Shown piece after piece: positions 29,284-38,210 of a stretch of 64,000 bases of DNA. Every line of letters begins with the position of its first letter. The first letter of the stretch is position 1. The stretch is from Halobaculum rubrum (GTDB lineage: Archaea > Halobacteriota > Halobacteria > Halobacteriales > Haloferacaceae). The DNA lies in assembly GCF_019880225.1 (NCBI RefSeq), contig NZ_CP082284.1:2604001-2668000 (forward strand), in the 5' to 3' direction. A model generated the notes under the pieces. That model had not been told where the DNA came from. It was given only the letters and a program-made list of their open reading frames with translations, and did no database searches. The translations under genes were made by a program, and so were the position numbers.

Positions 29284-29463
29284 ATGACATCCGACTTCAC
29301 ATCAGATGACGAAGTGCCGGGAACAGAGGAGTTCGAGGCAGCACTCGGTCGAGTAGTTCTTACCGCCCTCGAGAACGATATCGATCTGCGAGGGACGTGG
29401 GAATACCGCACCGACGAGGAGACACCCGACGTAGAGGTCATGATCGTCGAGCTCGCGCAGTGA
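29284..29463 (+). CDS. small haloarchaeal protein, paralogue of the one at 26126
   Basis: 59 residues from the ATG at 29284, chosen because it matches the length of the paralogue; an ATG at 29254 is also in frame. Conserved core EEFEAALGRVVLTALEND, then RGTWEYR and PDVEVMIVELA. Function unknown. Located between an HTH regulator and a HalOD1 gene. Confidence 0.6.
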   Translation: MTSDFTSDDEVPGTEEFEAALGRVVLTALENDIDLRGTWEYRTDEETPDVEVMIVELAQ

Positions 29464-29594
29464 CGCTCGGATGCCCGCCCGAACCGGGCGTAAAAGTAAA
29501 CCCCCTGGTAAGCCAGCCTGAAAGAATTTCCAACCGGAAACTGCCGTCTCCACGAGAAATCCCTCCGAGAGCGGAAGGGTTTCGTCACACTATC

Positions 29595-29923
29595 ATGAGC
29601 GATGATACTCGGTCGACCGGAGATCGTCCGCATCGACCACACCCGGAAGCGCGGATACATACTCGATCGTTCATACCCGGATAAAAGCAGTTAGCAAGAC
29701 ACTCATAGCCGTGATCTGCCACGTCGACGAACGAAACAAGATCGAGCTTCCACCATTCAATAATACGATACATGCTGACGGGCTTGATCTCGTTTTTTCC
29801 TCCCGCCACAACGGGGAGAATCGGGATACTGGTCTCACGATACCATTTTGTTACGCCAGATGCGAAGTGATAGTTAGTTCCGAGGGGACGCTGACTCTCA
29901 TAGAACTGACGGACGAGAAGTAA
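29595..29923 (+). pseudogene. HalOD1-domain protein with a frameshift
   Basis: The ATG at 29595 opens MSDDTRSTGDRPH... and ARIHTRSF, then stops at 29682. A second frame continues AVSKTLIAVICHVDERNKIE, then LPPFNNTIHADGLDLVF and ends with FCYARCEVIVSSEGTLTLIE. This is the HalOD1 output domain (PPLY..xDxxALxxLF, later FxYxGxxVxVxxDGxVxV). If the shift near 29680 is real the gene is broken; translation from the GTG at 29711 would give a 70-residue truncated domain. HalOD1 proteins usually occur singly or behind receiver domains and their role is unknown. Confidence 0.55.
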
Positions 29924-30368
29924 GCGTACTCTCAGTGTTGAGCGTTCGAACGTGATGGAGTATTGCCGGGATGGATGATCAACCGCGGGAACTCGATGAA
30001 CTAGCAAACCTTCTCGAGTAGATACTGGCCAGCGAGGTCGTCCCGATCGGATGTCAGCCCCACGCGGCCATCGGAGTGTATGCTCAGTCAGTCGAGGTAG
30101 CCGTTTACTACCAGGTGCGTACTGGCACGTCTTTCAGATCCATATTTCGATCTATCACCTTCTGCACCCCGATACCGAGAAATCGGAAACTGGCCTCTCA
30201 TCATCCCTCCCCGTCGGTATACCGTGGACCGGTGAATACTCATTTGGGCTGGTCAGCAAAGGGGTTTATACCACGTATTTTCGAAATCGAATATATCTCT
30301 CAATATCAGTAAGGCGAAGCTGTTCCGGGACATCCCTATCGCGCGTCACCGGCTTCCCGAGACACGAG
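29924..30368. other. gene-free stretch
   Basis: Nothing recognisable beyond a 16-codon frame near 29972 (MDDQPRELDELANLLE), which may be the start of a lost gene. AT-rich bases near 30285-30305 have no gene start close by. Confidence 0.35.
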
Positions 30369-31424
30369 TCAACCGAGCAGGTCGATCCCGGTGATCTCGA
30401 ATCGCACACCACCGGTTCGTGCGTCGGTGGCGATGATGTCCCAGCCGTGGGCGTTGATGATCGTCCGAACGACTGAGAGACCGTATCCGTGACCGTCATC
30501 GCTCGTGGTGAAGCCATGATCGAAGACTTGGTCCTTGTGGTCGTCGGCTATTCCGGGGCCGTCATCCTCGACGAAAAAGCCCGTGTCGAGCGGACCGACG
30601 TGAACCGTCACGTCGCTGCCGCCGTGGTCGACGGCGTTCCGAAAGAGGTTTGCGAACACTTCACGGAGCCTGTCGGGGTCGCTGCTCACCGAGCGGACGG
30701 ACTCGTACTGGAGGGTCGCGTCAGAATCGGCGTTCATACTTTGCCACGCCGTCTCGATAACGTCGCCGATGTCGACAGGTTCGGGGTCCGTAACAACGTT
30801 TCCTTGTCGTGCGACTCTCAGGAGATCGTCGACGAGTCGAACCATTCTGTCGATCGTCTCGTCGATCGTTTCAAGGCGGTCCTCGTCGCCGGTTTCTCGA
30901 TACATGGTCAAGTTACCGTCGATAACGTTCAGCGGGTTCCGCAGATCGTGCGCGAGGATATCGGTGAACTCTTTCAGGCGGTCGTTTTGGCGTTCCAGCA
31001 TTCGCTCGTACTCCTTCGTGGTCGTCGTATCCTGACTGATCGCCGCGTACCCGTGAACAGTGTCGTTTCCCAGCGGCGACAGTGTCAGCGTTCCCCAGAA
31101 CACGGAGCCGTCCGCTCGCCGATGCCAGTGTTCGAGTTCGATCGATTGGGTCTTCGGTTCCGCAAAGAACCGCTCGGACAGTGAATCGGATTGTGCGTCG
31201 TTCTCGTCGTCCGCGATCAGCACGCTCACGTGTTGGCCAAGGACCGCTTCATCGTCGTGTCCGTAGAGTGCTTCCGCCGGGGCGGGCCAGGTGGTGATGA
31301 CCCCGTCGACATCCAGCACGAAAATCGCATGAGTAGAGATGCCTTCGAGAATACGACGAGCGGTTGTCTCTCCCGATTCAGGCCGATCGACTGATGAATC
31401 GGTTTCGCCGAAGGCATTTGCCAT
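30369..31424 (-). CDS. PAS domain sensor histidine kinase
   Basis: 351 residues. One PAS domain (about 25-140, HAIFVLDVDGVITTW start), then the kinase core: H-box ILAHDLRNPLNVIDG, N-box NLFRNAVDHGG, G boxes DDGPGIADDHKDQVFDHG and GHGYGLSVV. No membrane segments. It resembles the kinase at 15773 in its core but carries one PAS domain fewer. No response regulator is adjacent; haloarchaeal kinases often lack one. Confidence 0.88.
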   Translation of the reverse strand: MANAFGETDSSVDRPESGETTARRILEGISTHAIFVLDVDGVITTWPAPAEALYGHDDEAVLGQHVSVLIADDENDAQSDSLSERFFAEPKTQSIELEHWHRRADGSVFWGTLTLSPLGNDTVHGYAAISQDTTTTKEYERMLERQNDRLKEFTDILAHDLRNPLNVIDGNLTMYRETGDEDRLETIDETIDRMVRLVDDLLRVARQGNVVTDPEPVDIGDVIETAWQSMNADSDATLQYESVRSVSSDPDRLREVFANLFRNAVDHGGSDVTVHVGPLDTGFFVEDDGPGIADDHKDQVFDHGFTTSDDGHGYGLSVVRTIINAHGWDIIATDARTGGVRFEITGIDLLG

Positions 31425-31789
31425 ACAAAATACTGAGACACTATTTGCTAACCAGTTCGGGATGGCCTATCATGGCATTCAAACCTACCCGATAACTGTG
31501 ATCATCTGATCCGCCAATATCCCAGTTACAAAACGATACTCACAGGTATGAGAGGGTCGAACATAGTGTGATAGCCGGCCATCCGATACCATCCAAGTCG
31601 GTCGATCAGCGCTCTCGGATCACAACGGAGCCGGAGTGCCACGTGCCTCCGATCTCTTCTCGGGTCACACTCCCGCTGTGAGTTGGTCGGCTACGGACTC
31701 GAGTTCGTCCGCGTTGTCCGTTCCGGTTCGTACCGACGTTCCCTCCCGAAGTATCGACTATCCGGCGATGAGTGATGGCGTCGAAGAGG
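31425..31789. other. gene-free stretch
   Basis: No complete gene. On the minus strand near 31670-31760 a short frame reads SILREGTSVRTGTDNADELE, ending ADQLTAGV before a stop, which looks like the tail of a lost protein. The promoter of the PAS kinase should lie just after 31424. Confidence 0.3.
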
Positions 31790-32452
31790 TCAAATCCACA
31801 CACCTAACTCGAACACTGCGAGGTAGACCTGCCCACAACCGGCTAGTATCATCACTCCGGCCGCAATCTGTTGTATCCGTTGCGAGTAGTTGCCCAGCGA
31901 GCGCCAAGAGTCGACGCCGACTCCGGCGAGGAGCGTCACTCCGACCAGCGGAAGCGTCACCCCGAGGGCGTACACTGTCAAGACAAGGACACGCAATCGG
32001 GGCGAGACAGTGAGCGCTTGCGTTACCACGCCCAAAAACAGTGGCACCACGCACCCCGCTGCGGCGACTGCGTACACAGCGCCGAAGACACCGAATCCAG
32101 TTACCGATGTGGGTCGCTTCGGGAAGGCGACGCGAAGCTCCGGTCCCCGATCGAAAAGCGTCACGACACCGAACGCGATCAACCCGAGCCCGACGACCGG
32201 TTCGAGTGCCGGGAGCGCAGCCGTTACCGGTCGGCCACCCGCGATAACGAGCGCGGCGATGAGTGTAAGCGTCCCGAGAGACCCGCCGGCAGCAGCGAGC
32301 GCCGGCGGAAGCATCCCCGTCTCCGGGTCGTTCTCGCGCAGGTAATACCCGACGTAACCTGGAAGAAGCGGAAACGCACAGGGTGCGAAGAACGTCGCGA
32401 CGCCGGCGCTCGCGGCGAAGCCGAGTGCTCCGAGCGCGGGGGTTCCGATCAC
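31790..32452 (-). CDS. ccdA: CcdA/DsbD-type transmembrane thiol transporter
   Basis: 220 residues with about six membrane helices. The two conserved cysteines of the CcdA family are visible: one in FFAPCAFPLLPGY in the first helix and one in AAAGCVVPLF in the fourth. CcdA moves reducing equivalents across the membrane for cytochrome c maturation or copper-site assembly. It starts one base after the TlpA-like gene, whose product is its natural outside thiol partner. Confidence 0.87.
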   Translation of the reverse strand: MIGTPALGALGFAASAGVATFFAPCAFPLLPGYVGYYLRENDPETGMLPPALAAAGGSLGTLTLIAALVIAGGRPVTAALPALEPVVGLGLIAFGVVTLFDRGPELRVAFPKRPTSVTGFGVFGAVYAVAAAGCVVPLFLGVVTQALTVSPRLRVLVLTVYALGVTLPLVGVTLLAGVGVDSWRSLGNYSQRIQQIAAGVMILAGCGQVYLAVFELGVWI

Positions 32453-32453
32453 G

Positions 32454-32981
32454 TTACACCAACGGATCGAGCTGATCCCGAAGCGTCTCTGTTCCGGCGA
32501 GCCCGCTGTGGCCGAACTCGATCGCTCCGTGCTCGTCGACGATGGCGATGTAGGGGAGCCCTCCGGCTCCGAACGCCGCTAACAGCTCGCTTCCGGGGTC
32601 CAGCCCGACAGTCCAAGCACCCCCATTGCGATTCCACCACGCGGCGATGTCAGCCCTGGTGAACGTCTCGCTCGGGCGTTCGTTCGTCACAGAGATGAAC
32701 GAGACGTCGTCGTACTCGGAGCGGATCGCGCGCAACACTTCGAGCTGGTCGTCGCAGGGGGCACACCACGTCGCGAAGAGATCGACGACCGTGACGGTTC
32801 CAGGCGTCGGCACGAGTGTCTCACCTGCCGTCGATCCGCGTGCATCGAGAGTCTCTACACGGAGGGGAAGCTCAGTGTCGCTTCGAGACGTCATACCGGG
32901 AAGCCCGGTTTGTGCGACCCAGAGACTCCCCCCAGTCAACCCGAGTCCAGCAATCGCAGCGACGGTCTGTCTGCGGTTCAT
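32454..32981 (-). CDS. TlpA-family thioredoxin-like protein
   Basis: 175 residues. N-terminal membrane anchor or signal with RR near the start (MNRRQTVAAIAGLGLTGG). The thioredoxin fold has the WCAPC active site near residue 72 and the cis-Pro in GGLPYIAIVD. It is expected to reduce disulphides outside the membrane, using electrons from CcdA. Its ATG overlaps the SCO1-like stop by four bases. Confidence 0.88.
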   Translation of the reverse strand: MNRRQTVAAIAGLGLTGGSLWVAQTGLPGMTSRSDTELPLRVETLDARGSTAGETLVPTPGTVTVVDLFATWCAPCDDQLEVLRAIRSEYDDVSFISVTNERPSETFTRADIAAWWNRNGGAWTVGLDPGSELLAAFGAGGLPYIAIVDEHGAIEFGHSGLAGTETLRDQLDPLV

Positions 32982-33655
32982 GCAGTTCTCACCGTCTGTA
33001 GATCGGCGAGTATCGTCCCTTCGTTCGGCGATTTCGAACGATACGCCCGCTCGACGAACCCGTCCGCGTTGACGAGTAGCGTGAGCGCCGCATGCGTGAA
33101 CATGTACATATCCATGTCCTCCGGGTCGGTGCGCTGGAAGGCAACGCCGAACTGGTCTTGTACGACGGCTTTCGCTCGCTGTTTCGATGCAGGTCGGAGG
33201 AAGTGCCAGTTCTCTGAATCCGCGTCGACGTTCATCTCTTCGGCGTACGTTCGAAGGCGCTGGGCTGTGTCACGAGCAGGATCGAACGTCATCGGGAAGA
33301 ATGAGACGGCATCACCGTATCCATTGTTTTTCGCGTGGGCCTGGATGTTCCGCTGCGTTGAGATGAGAACGGGACACACTGTTTGACAGTGGCTATAGAA
33401 AAACGTGAGAAGTGATGGAGTCTCGATATCACGGAGGCGAACGTCGCGAGAATCGAGCGGCGCAGGGACGGTTGTATCCGGAACGGGTTCCCCCCACGCG
33501 GGGTACGGGACGTCGCTGCTTTCGAATCGTCGTTCGGGCTCCTCGAGAACGACGTCGGGATTCGAATCGCCGATTCCGACGCTCCCGAGACACCCAGCGA
33601 GTCCGGTGACCGCTCCGCACGCTCCGGCCGACCTGAGAAACGACCGCCGTTGCAT
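32978..33655 (-). CDS. SCO1/SenC copper-chaperone family lipoprotein
   Basis: 225 residues. A twin-Arg signal (RRSFLRSAGACGAV) and a lipobox-like LAGCLG put it on the outer face of the membrane. The SCO fold has the copper-binding CxxxC (HCQTVCP) and the distal His in FTHAAL. SCO proteins deliver copper to the CuA site of haem-copper oxidases or act as thiol reductants. First gene of a tight operon with TlpA and CcdA, a coherent set for copper/cytochrome assembly. Confidence 0.87.
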   Translation of the reverse strand: MQRRSFLRSAGACGAVTGLAGCLGSVGIGDSNPDVVLEEPERRFESSDVPYPAWGEPVPDTTVPAPLDSRDVRLRDIETPSLLTFFYSHCQTVCPVLISTQRNIQAHAKNNGYGDAVSFFPMTFDPARDTAQRLRTYAEEMNVDADSENWHFLRPASKQRAKAVVQDQFGVAFQRTDPEDMDMYMFTHAALTLLVNADGFVERAYRSKSPNEGTILADLQTVRTA

Positions 33656-33736
33656 ACACGACGATCACGGACTGACGTATTTGGGCTGTCTGGTGCACTT
33701 CTCGAAAGTGCGGACGGGTCACCTGGAGGAGTCGTA

Positions 33737-34216
33737 TCAGGTGTCGGTAGCGTCCGGGCTGATCCCCCGAGCTTCGAGCACCTTGTCGGCGACCTCGTCG
33801 GCGTGGTCGGCGAGCACTCGCAGCGCCGCGTCGTGGAGTTCTCGCTTCGACGCGTCCCTGACCTCGTGTCGACGCAACGTTGGCTCGACGTCGATCGCGA
33901 GCGCGTCCTCGAACGCGTCCCACGCACGCTGTCGTGCGTACAACGGTCGCTGTTTCGCTTCCTCGAACCCGAAGGCTGGCACGGACGTTTCCGGTGTGTC
34001 TCCCGCAGTAGTGTCGGAAGCTGCTGCAGGAGAGCCCTCGACATCCTCCGAGGGGGCGCCTCCGGAGCGCGGACGCGGATCCGTGTCGGAATCGCCACTT
34101 CCGGATACCGCACTGTCATCCGACGCATCGGGCACAGTGTGCCCGCCAGTTCCCTCCGATTCCCCCGAGGTGTCGTGCTCGGCTTGTTCCGCCTGGTCGA
34201 GGTCGTCGAACGCCAT
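33737..34216 (-). CDS. ParA-partner protein (putative partition/DNA-binding)
   Basis: 159 residues. The first 85 are acidic and disordered (rich in Asp, Ser, Gly, Thr). The last 75 are helical (FGFEEAKQRPLYARQRAWDA, then RHEVRDASKRELHDAALRVL). The start overlaps the parA stop. On haloarchaeal replicons a small helical protein like this commonly follows parA, and it probably fills the ParB-like role, binding DNA or stimulating the ATPase; no ParB or ribbon-helix-helix domain can be recognised. Confidence 0.6.
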   Translation of the reverse strand: MAFDDLDQAEQAEHDTSGESEGTGGHTVPDASDDSAVSGSGDSDTDPRPRSGGAPSEDVEGSPAAASDTTAGDTPETSVPAFGFEEAKQRPLYARQRAWDAFEDALAIDVEPTLRRHEVRDASKRELHDAALRVLADHADEVADKVLEARGISPDATDT

Positions 34217-35106
34217 CAGGCCATCACCTCGCGTTCGCGGACGACACCGCCGGTTTCCACGATCGCTGCCAGCTCGCCGTAACAGGAGAGCTGGTCGCAG
34301 CTGTCGTCGTAATCGCGCAGCGGAAGTCCCGCGTCGTTGGCGTCGTCGATCGCCGAGCGGTAGCGGATCCCGGGCAGCGGTCCGTCGTAGGTCCCGTCGT
34401 CGATGGCCGCCCAGTCGTCGTCGGAGATCCGACAGAAGTTCGGAACGACGGAGTCCGCGATCCCCATCGAGTTGATCTCCTCTAAGAGTGCGCGGTCGCG
34501 TCGGTCCTGGTCCAGTCGCTGTGACAGTCCGGAGGGGACGACCGCGAGAATGTCCAGCTCGAAGTACTGGCGGGCCTCCTTCACCAGTCGGTTGACGGTG
34601 TTGTGGATCCCGGAATCGTAGCCGGTCTCCGGGCGCACGGGAATGATCAGGTTGTTCGTCGCGTACAGGGCGTTCTCGTTGAGCTTGCCTTGGTTCGCCG
34701 GGCAGTCGACGACGATATAGTCGTACTCGTCGCCGAGCAGTGGCTCGACAACGCGAGCGTTCAGTCGCGTCGAGCCGCCCATCGCGTTTTTCAGCTGCGT
34801 CTGGACGTCCTCGAGGTCCCTGTGTGCGGGCAACAGATCCATCCCATCCACCACGGAGACGATTCCCTCGCTTGGGTCCCCATCCTCGAGGAGCACCTCG
34901 TGGACGTGGTTCGTTTCGGCCTCGTACTGCGCGGTGAAGCCGAGGTTCTGCGTCATGTGTCCGTTGTCGTCGAGGTCGATAACGAGCGCGGACTCGTTTC
35001 TGTGTGCCAGCTCGCGCGCGAGGTTGATCGCCGTCGTCGTCTTCGCGAAGCCGCCCTTGAGAACGCCGACCGCGACGGCGCGCGGTTGTGTGGTGTGTTC
35101 AGACAT
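34216..35106 (-). CDS. parA: ParA family partition ATPase
   Basis: 296 residues from the ATG at 35106; the frame runs on upstream to 35175, but this part is not protein-like. The deviant Walker A is KGGFAKT (residues 17-23), usually KGGVGKT. Switch and Walker B residues follow in DYIVVDCPANQGKL. It drives segregation of a replicon by cycling on DNA. Its presence with a partner and a repeat-rich upstream region suggests the window belongs to, or contains, a plasmid-type replicon. No Orc1/Cdc6 or RepH gene is visible. Confidence 0.88.
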   Translation of the reverse strand: MSEHTTQPRAVAVGVLKGGFAKTTTAINLARELAHRNESALVIDLDDNGHMTQNLGFTAQYEAETNHVHEVLLEDGDPSEGIVSVVDGMDLLPAHRDLEDVQTQLKNAMGGSTRLNARVVEPLLGDEYDYIVVDCPANQGKLNENALYATNNLIIPVRPETGYDSGIHNTVNRLVKEARQYFELDILAVVPSGLSQRLDQDRRDRALLEEINSMGIADSVVPNFCRISDDDWAAIDDGTYDGPLPGIRYRSAIDDANDAGLPLRDYDDSCDQLSCYGELAAIVETGGVVREREVMA

Positions 35107-35159
35107 GGTATCGCCTTCGTCGGTCCCCGGGGGACGACGTCGTGGTGAGACAGGTAACT

Positions 35160-35550
35160 GAGCAAGTAATTGCACCTTGTTTACGGTAGGTACCTATTGT
35201 ACGGTAGGAGCTCATATTCACTGTCGTACGACGGGTCCAGAGATCGACGGAACGTGTCGATCGTGCCGGTTACCGTTATTGTACCCGTGTATATCGACCC
35301 ATCGTATAAGAAGGTACGCAAGACACCTGAACCAGACAACAAAGCCGAGGTACCTTAGTCACCTGCCTTAGCTAAGGTAGGTGTGGTAGGTGAGATATTG
35401 ACGAGTGGTCGGGTAGGAACGGTAACGAAGCGAAGTTTGGAGGGCGATACAAGTTTGGATAGATGGAATAGATAGGATATGTAAGGTAGCTACCCAGCAT
35501 ACATCGACGATTGCAACTATCGTAGTTATTGTACGTATTGTCCAGCCCCA
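35160..35550. repeat. AT-rich repeat region upstream of parA (candidate partition site or origin)
   Basis: Much lower GC than its surroundings and free of genes. TACGGTAGG occurs at 35182-35190 and 35200-35208, 18 bases apart. At 35360-35383 arms CACCTGCCTTA and TAAGGTAGGTG meet at GC to form a near-perfect palindrome, followed at once by another GGTAGGTG. GGTAGCTACC near 35484 is a further palindrome. The shared GGTAGG core on both strands, next to parA, suits a ParA/partner binding site or origin iterons. Confidence 0.5.
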
Positions 35551-36049
35551 GGGGCAACGACTATCATGTGGAGCTCGCCGTTTCGGAGACTCGACGGTAG
35601 CCGAGACGGACCCTCGGCGGCGTTCGAACGTCCACCGAGGAGCAACCGCCCAGCCGGATCACTGGTGGCATCCGGATGCGACCGTCCACGTCCTATAGAA
35701 AGATCGACGGAGCCCGTTCGAGGGTCCGACGGTATGGTCCGTTAGTGTACCACCAACACTGCGATCCCGGTCAACGAGAACATGATGCCACGCACGAACT
35801 CACACCGCTGATCCGACTGCGTGATAGCTTCGACCGAAGAAACCAGTCGACCAGTCGCGGCAGGTATTGGCCGGGACGGTACGCATCCCCGAACGCAGGA
35901 TCGTGATCGTGAATTCTGTGTGAGAAAAGTATACTGTATATCGATATATCATCGCAGCGATGACGGAGGCTCCACTATCGATGGCCACGACCATCCGGGC
36001 GCCTCAGAACTTGTCACGGATATTTGACGTCGATGGAGACTGGATCCGG
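35551..36049. other. gene-free stretch between the parA upstream region and a decayed oxidoreductase
   Basis: No complete gene. On the minus strand near 35735-35795 a frame reads MRGIMFSLTGIAVLVVH, resembling the first membrane helix of a small membrane protein, then stops. It is probably a gene start left by deletion. Confidence 0.3.
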
Positions 36050-36531
36050 TCACTCAGGAGGGTCAGAAACTCGGTCCAACGCGATGCATTTTGCCGTATC
36101 GCGTTCTGTCGGGGGTTCGTTGAGTACCTCGATTTTGACACTTATTTGATGCTCTCCCAGCAGTCGGCATCGCCTTCGGCCGGAACCAAGCTGACTGGCC
36201 CCCAAGGTTCGATTGAAAGCGGTTCGCCGTCGAGTTCGAACGCTAGCAGTGCCTCGCGTGCGCGCTCGATCGGAACCGAACCCGCGTAGTCGCCGTCCAT
36301 CGCATGGACGGGCACGTACTCGACGTCGGCTGCCGGTGACGGCTGCGACAACCCGACCTCGACATGGATCCCGTGCCATGAGAGATCTCGGGCACGCCAC
36401 TCCTCGACACAGGTGAGATCGTCGGAGAAGCTCCCGTCAGGGAGGGAGCCGCAAGTCGTTCCGTGTGAGCAACAGCGGTTATGAGACGGCACCTGTGACG
36501 TGGAGTTGGCATCCGCGTCGGTCGATGTCAT
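36050..36531 (-). pseudogene. sulfite-oxidase/YedY-like molybdopterin oxidoreductase with a frameshift
   Basis: The frame from 36531 gives the pterin-domain pattern LSWHGIHVEVGL, YVPVHAMDGDYAGSVPIERA and VSLVPAEGDADCWESIK, then stops at 36142. In another minus-strand frame the expected end of the same protein continues: VKIEVLNEPPTERDTAK and IALDRVSDP, stopping at 36050. One frameshift near 36140 joins them. The N-terminal part is also short for the family. The gene is therefore most likely inactive. The Cys ligand of the molybdenum is not recognisable in what remains. Confidence 0.65.
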
Positions 36532-36691
36532 CCGGGATCGGATACGAGTTCGTCTAGGGAGAGAAGGGTGACCAGTGGTCAGTTGTCCGGTTCGGTACTA
36601 GACGGTGACTCGGCAGAACCGTGATCGTGTCCGCGAACAAGTTCGAGTAGATGACGCGCTTCGATACGGGTACTGTCGCGTCGGCGCTGCC

Positions 36692-36952
36692 TTACTCGTA
36701 GTACTGTTCGAGGTGGTTGATGATATCGTCGCTGTCGTACACCGTACCGCCGTAGTCGCTGTCGACGAGGTACGGGATCTGGTCGTTTCCCCCGGCCACC
36801 AGCTCGTCGTGTGTGAGTTCATTGGTTACGTCGCCGCCCTGGTCTCCGGGGAGCCGCGGGTTGTGAATAACATACGAGACGCCGAGTTCGGAGAGTTTCT
36901 CGCGGACCTTGCCGGAATGCGGACAGCCTTCGGACTGATAGAGTTCGAGCAC
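36692..36952 (-). CDS. glutaredoxin/GST N-terminal-type protein
   Basis: 86 residues, complete. Thioredoxin-like fold with a monothiol-like active site CPHS (residues 10-13), the cis-Pro of QIPYLVD, and the end GGTVYDSDDIINHLEQYY, which is the conserved GSH-side motif of glutaredoxins. Haloarchaea use gamma-glutamylcysteine, so the thiol partner may be that instead of glutathione. Stands alone. Confidence 0.82.
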   Translation of the reverse strand: MLELYQSEGCPHSGKVREKLSELGVSYVIHNPRLPGDQGGDVTNELTHDELVAGGNDQIPYLVDSDYGGTVYDSDDIINHLEQYYE

Positions 36953-37322
36953 CGAGTGGAGATATTACTGCGAGCATGCTAACCGTTGGCTCTCGATGGG
37001 ACTAGTACAGTCCGTATCGATGGCGGAACGTCGATCTACCTGTGGGCGCGGAATCGAGATACCTCCCATGGGATGGAGTAGTGCGTCCATTTCACACCTC
37101 TCGACCGAGAGTAGAACGCACTCATCGAATGTCCGGGGGTGTGAGGGAGTGCTTTCGCGGTCGCCAGTCGGTCACGATACTCGTCTCGTGTTGTCGGTGG
37201 TGACATCGATGTAACTGGGTGACATGGACGCCCGGAAACGGATTAAGTCACTTCGCGCCGTACCGTCGCTCGAGACCACAGATACATTCGCTATTCGGTA
37301 TGGATGGCGGACTCCCGAAACT
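36953..37322. other. gene-free stretch upstream of an HTH gene
   Basis: No recognisable gene. The frame of the HTH gene is open back to a possible ATG at 37224, but those 33 residues are not conserved in character. Confidence 0.35.
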
Positions 37323-37676
37323 ATGACTGGAACCCACGAGACGCAATCGACGACCGAATCGACCGAGAACCGAACGACGACGCCGGAGGCGAGTACTGAC
37401 AGTTCTCCTCCAGAGTCCGAACGCTTCGCGGATCTCCCGCCGAGTGCGAAGCTCGTTCACTTCGTTCTCAACCGCGACGATGAACGGACCCAAACGCAGC
37501 TCGTCGAGGAAACCGCACTGTCGGCACGGACCGTTCGAACGGCACTCGGTCGCCTCGAAAACGCGGGGTTGGTGAGCGAGTCGATCTGTCTGCGCGATGC
37601 GCGAAAGCGCGTGTACGCTCTGACCGACGACGGGGTGAGAGCCGGCGACGCGACGGAAGTCGAAATGGAGGTGTGA
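37323..37676 (+). CDS. MarR/winged-helix DNA-binding protein
   Basis: 117 residues from the ATG at 37323. The first 45 residues are Thr/Glu/Ser-rich and disordered. The rest is a single winged helix: LPPSAKLVHFVLNRDDERTQ, then LVEETALSARTVRTALGRLE and a wing ending RKRVYAL. A small local regulator. Its stop codon TGA (37674-37676) is the first three bases of a mobile-element end. Confidence 0.8.
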   Translation: MTGTHETQSTTESTENRTTTPEASTDSSPPESERFADLPPSAKLVHFVLNRDDERTQTQLVEETALSARTVRTALGRLENAGLVSESICLRDARKRVYALTDDGVRAGDATEVEMEV

Positions 37677-37997
37677 CATCCTCCCACGCCTAAACGCGCG
37701 GGCCTCCCACCCGGTGTTGGCCGGGCAGGTCAATCCTGAAGCTTGGGAGTCTATGGTTTGCTGGACAGTCAGCCAGTGGCTCTGCCACGAAGCCGGTACT
37801 CGTCCCCCGTAGAGGGCTTCGAGTTACCTGATTGGTTAACGACTGTCGGCGTGGTCGGCTTACTTTTTGATTTCGGCGATGAACCGTGGCGAACACCGAG
37901 TCAACCGCCAGTTCTCCACGCACACGTCTCGATACGATTGGTTGTGAGTTGAATTGTCGGATTCATCTGGTGGCTAAACCCACCAGTATCCTCCTCG
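37674..37997. mobile_element. MITE-like non-coding element 1 with IS200/IS605-type ends
   Basis: One end begins TGACATCCTCCCACG with a hairpin (CCCACGC, loop CTAAAC, GCGCGGG). The other reads GTCGGATTCATC, then a hairpin CTGGTGG/CCACCAG around TAAA, then CTCCTCG. The same order of signals occurs at 55489-55855. An internal GGCTCTGCCACGAAGCCGG also matches the other copy. No TnpB is encoded. The ends resemble those of haloarchaeal TnpB-only (IS1341-type) elements, whose 3' end also makes a guide RNA. Confidence 0.6.
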
Positions 37998-38210
37998 AAT
38001 CTATATAAGCTCCAAGGACAGCCGGCTTCGTGTAGCTCGTCTCGCCGCTCCCTGACAGCGCGCGGAGCGATCGACTCGTGGTATCCCAGTACCTCTCAGC
38101 TTTCCCAGTCACGGAGGGGAAGCCAACCAAGCAACCGTGCAGTCGACGAATAGGGTCGAAGTCCGTACAGATGAAAACCGGAACACTGGGGGACGGTCCT
38201 GGTCGGGTGA

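Noticed and set aside
35372..35557. Tyr/Pro/Leu-rich minus-strand reading frame
   Set aside because: Made by translating the AT-rich repeat region; no real codon bias.
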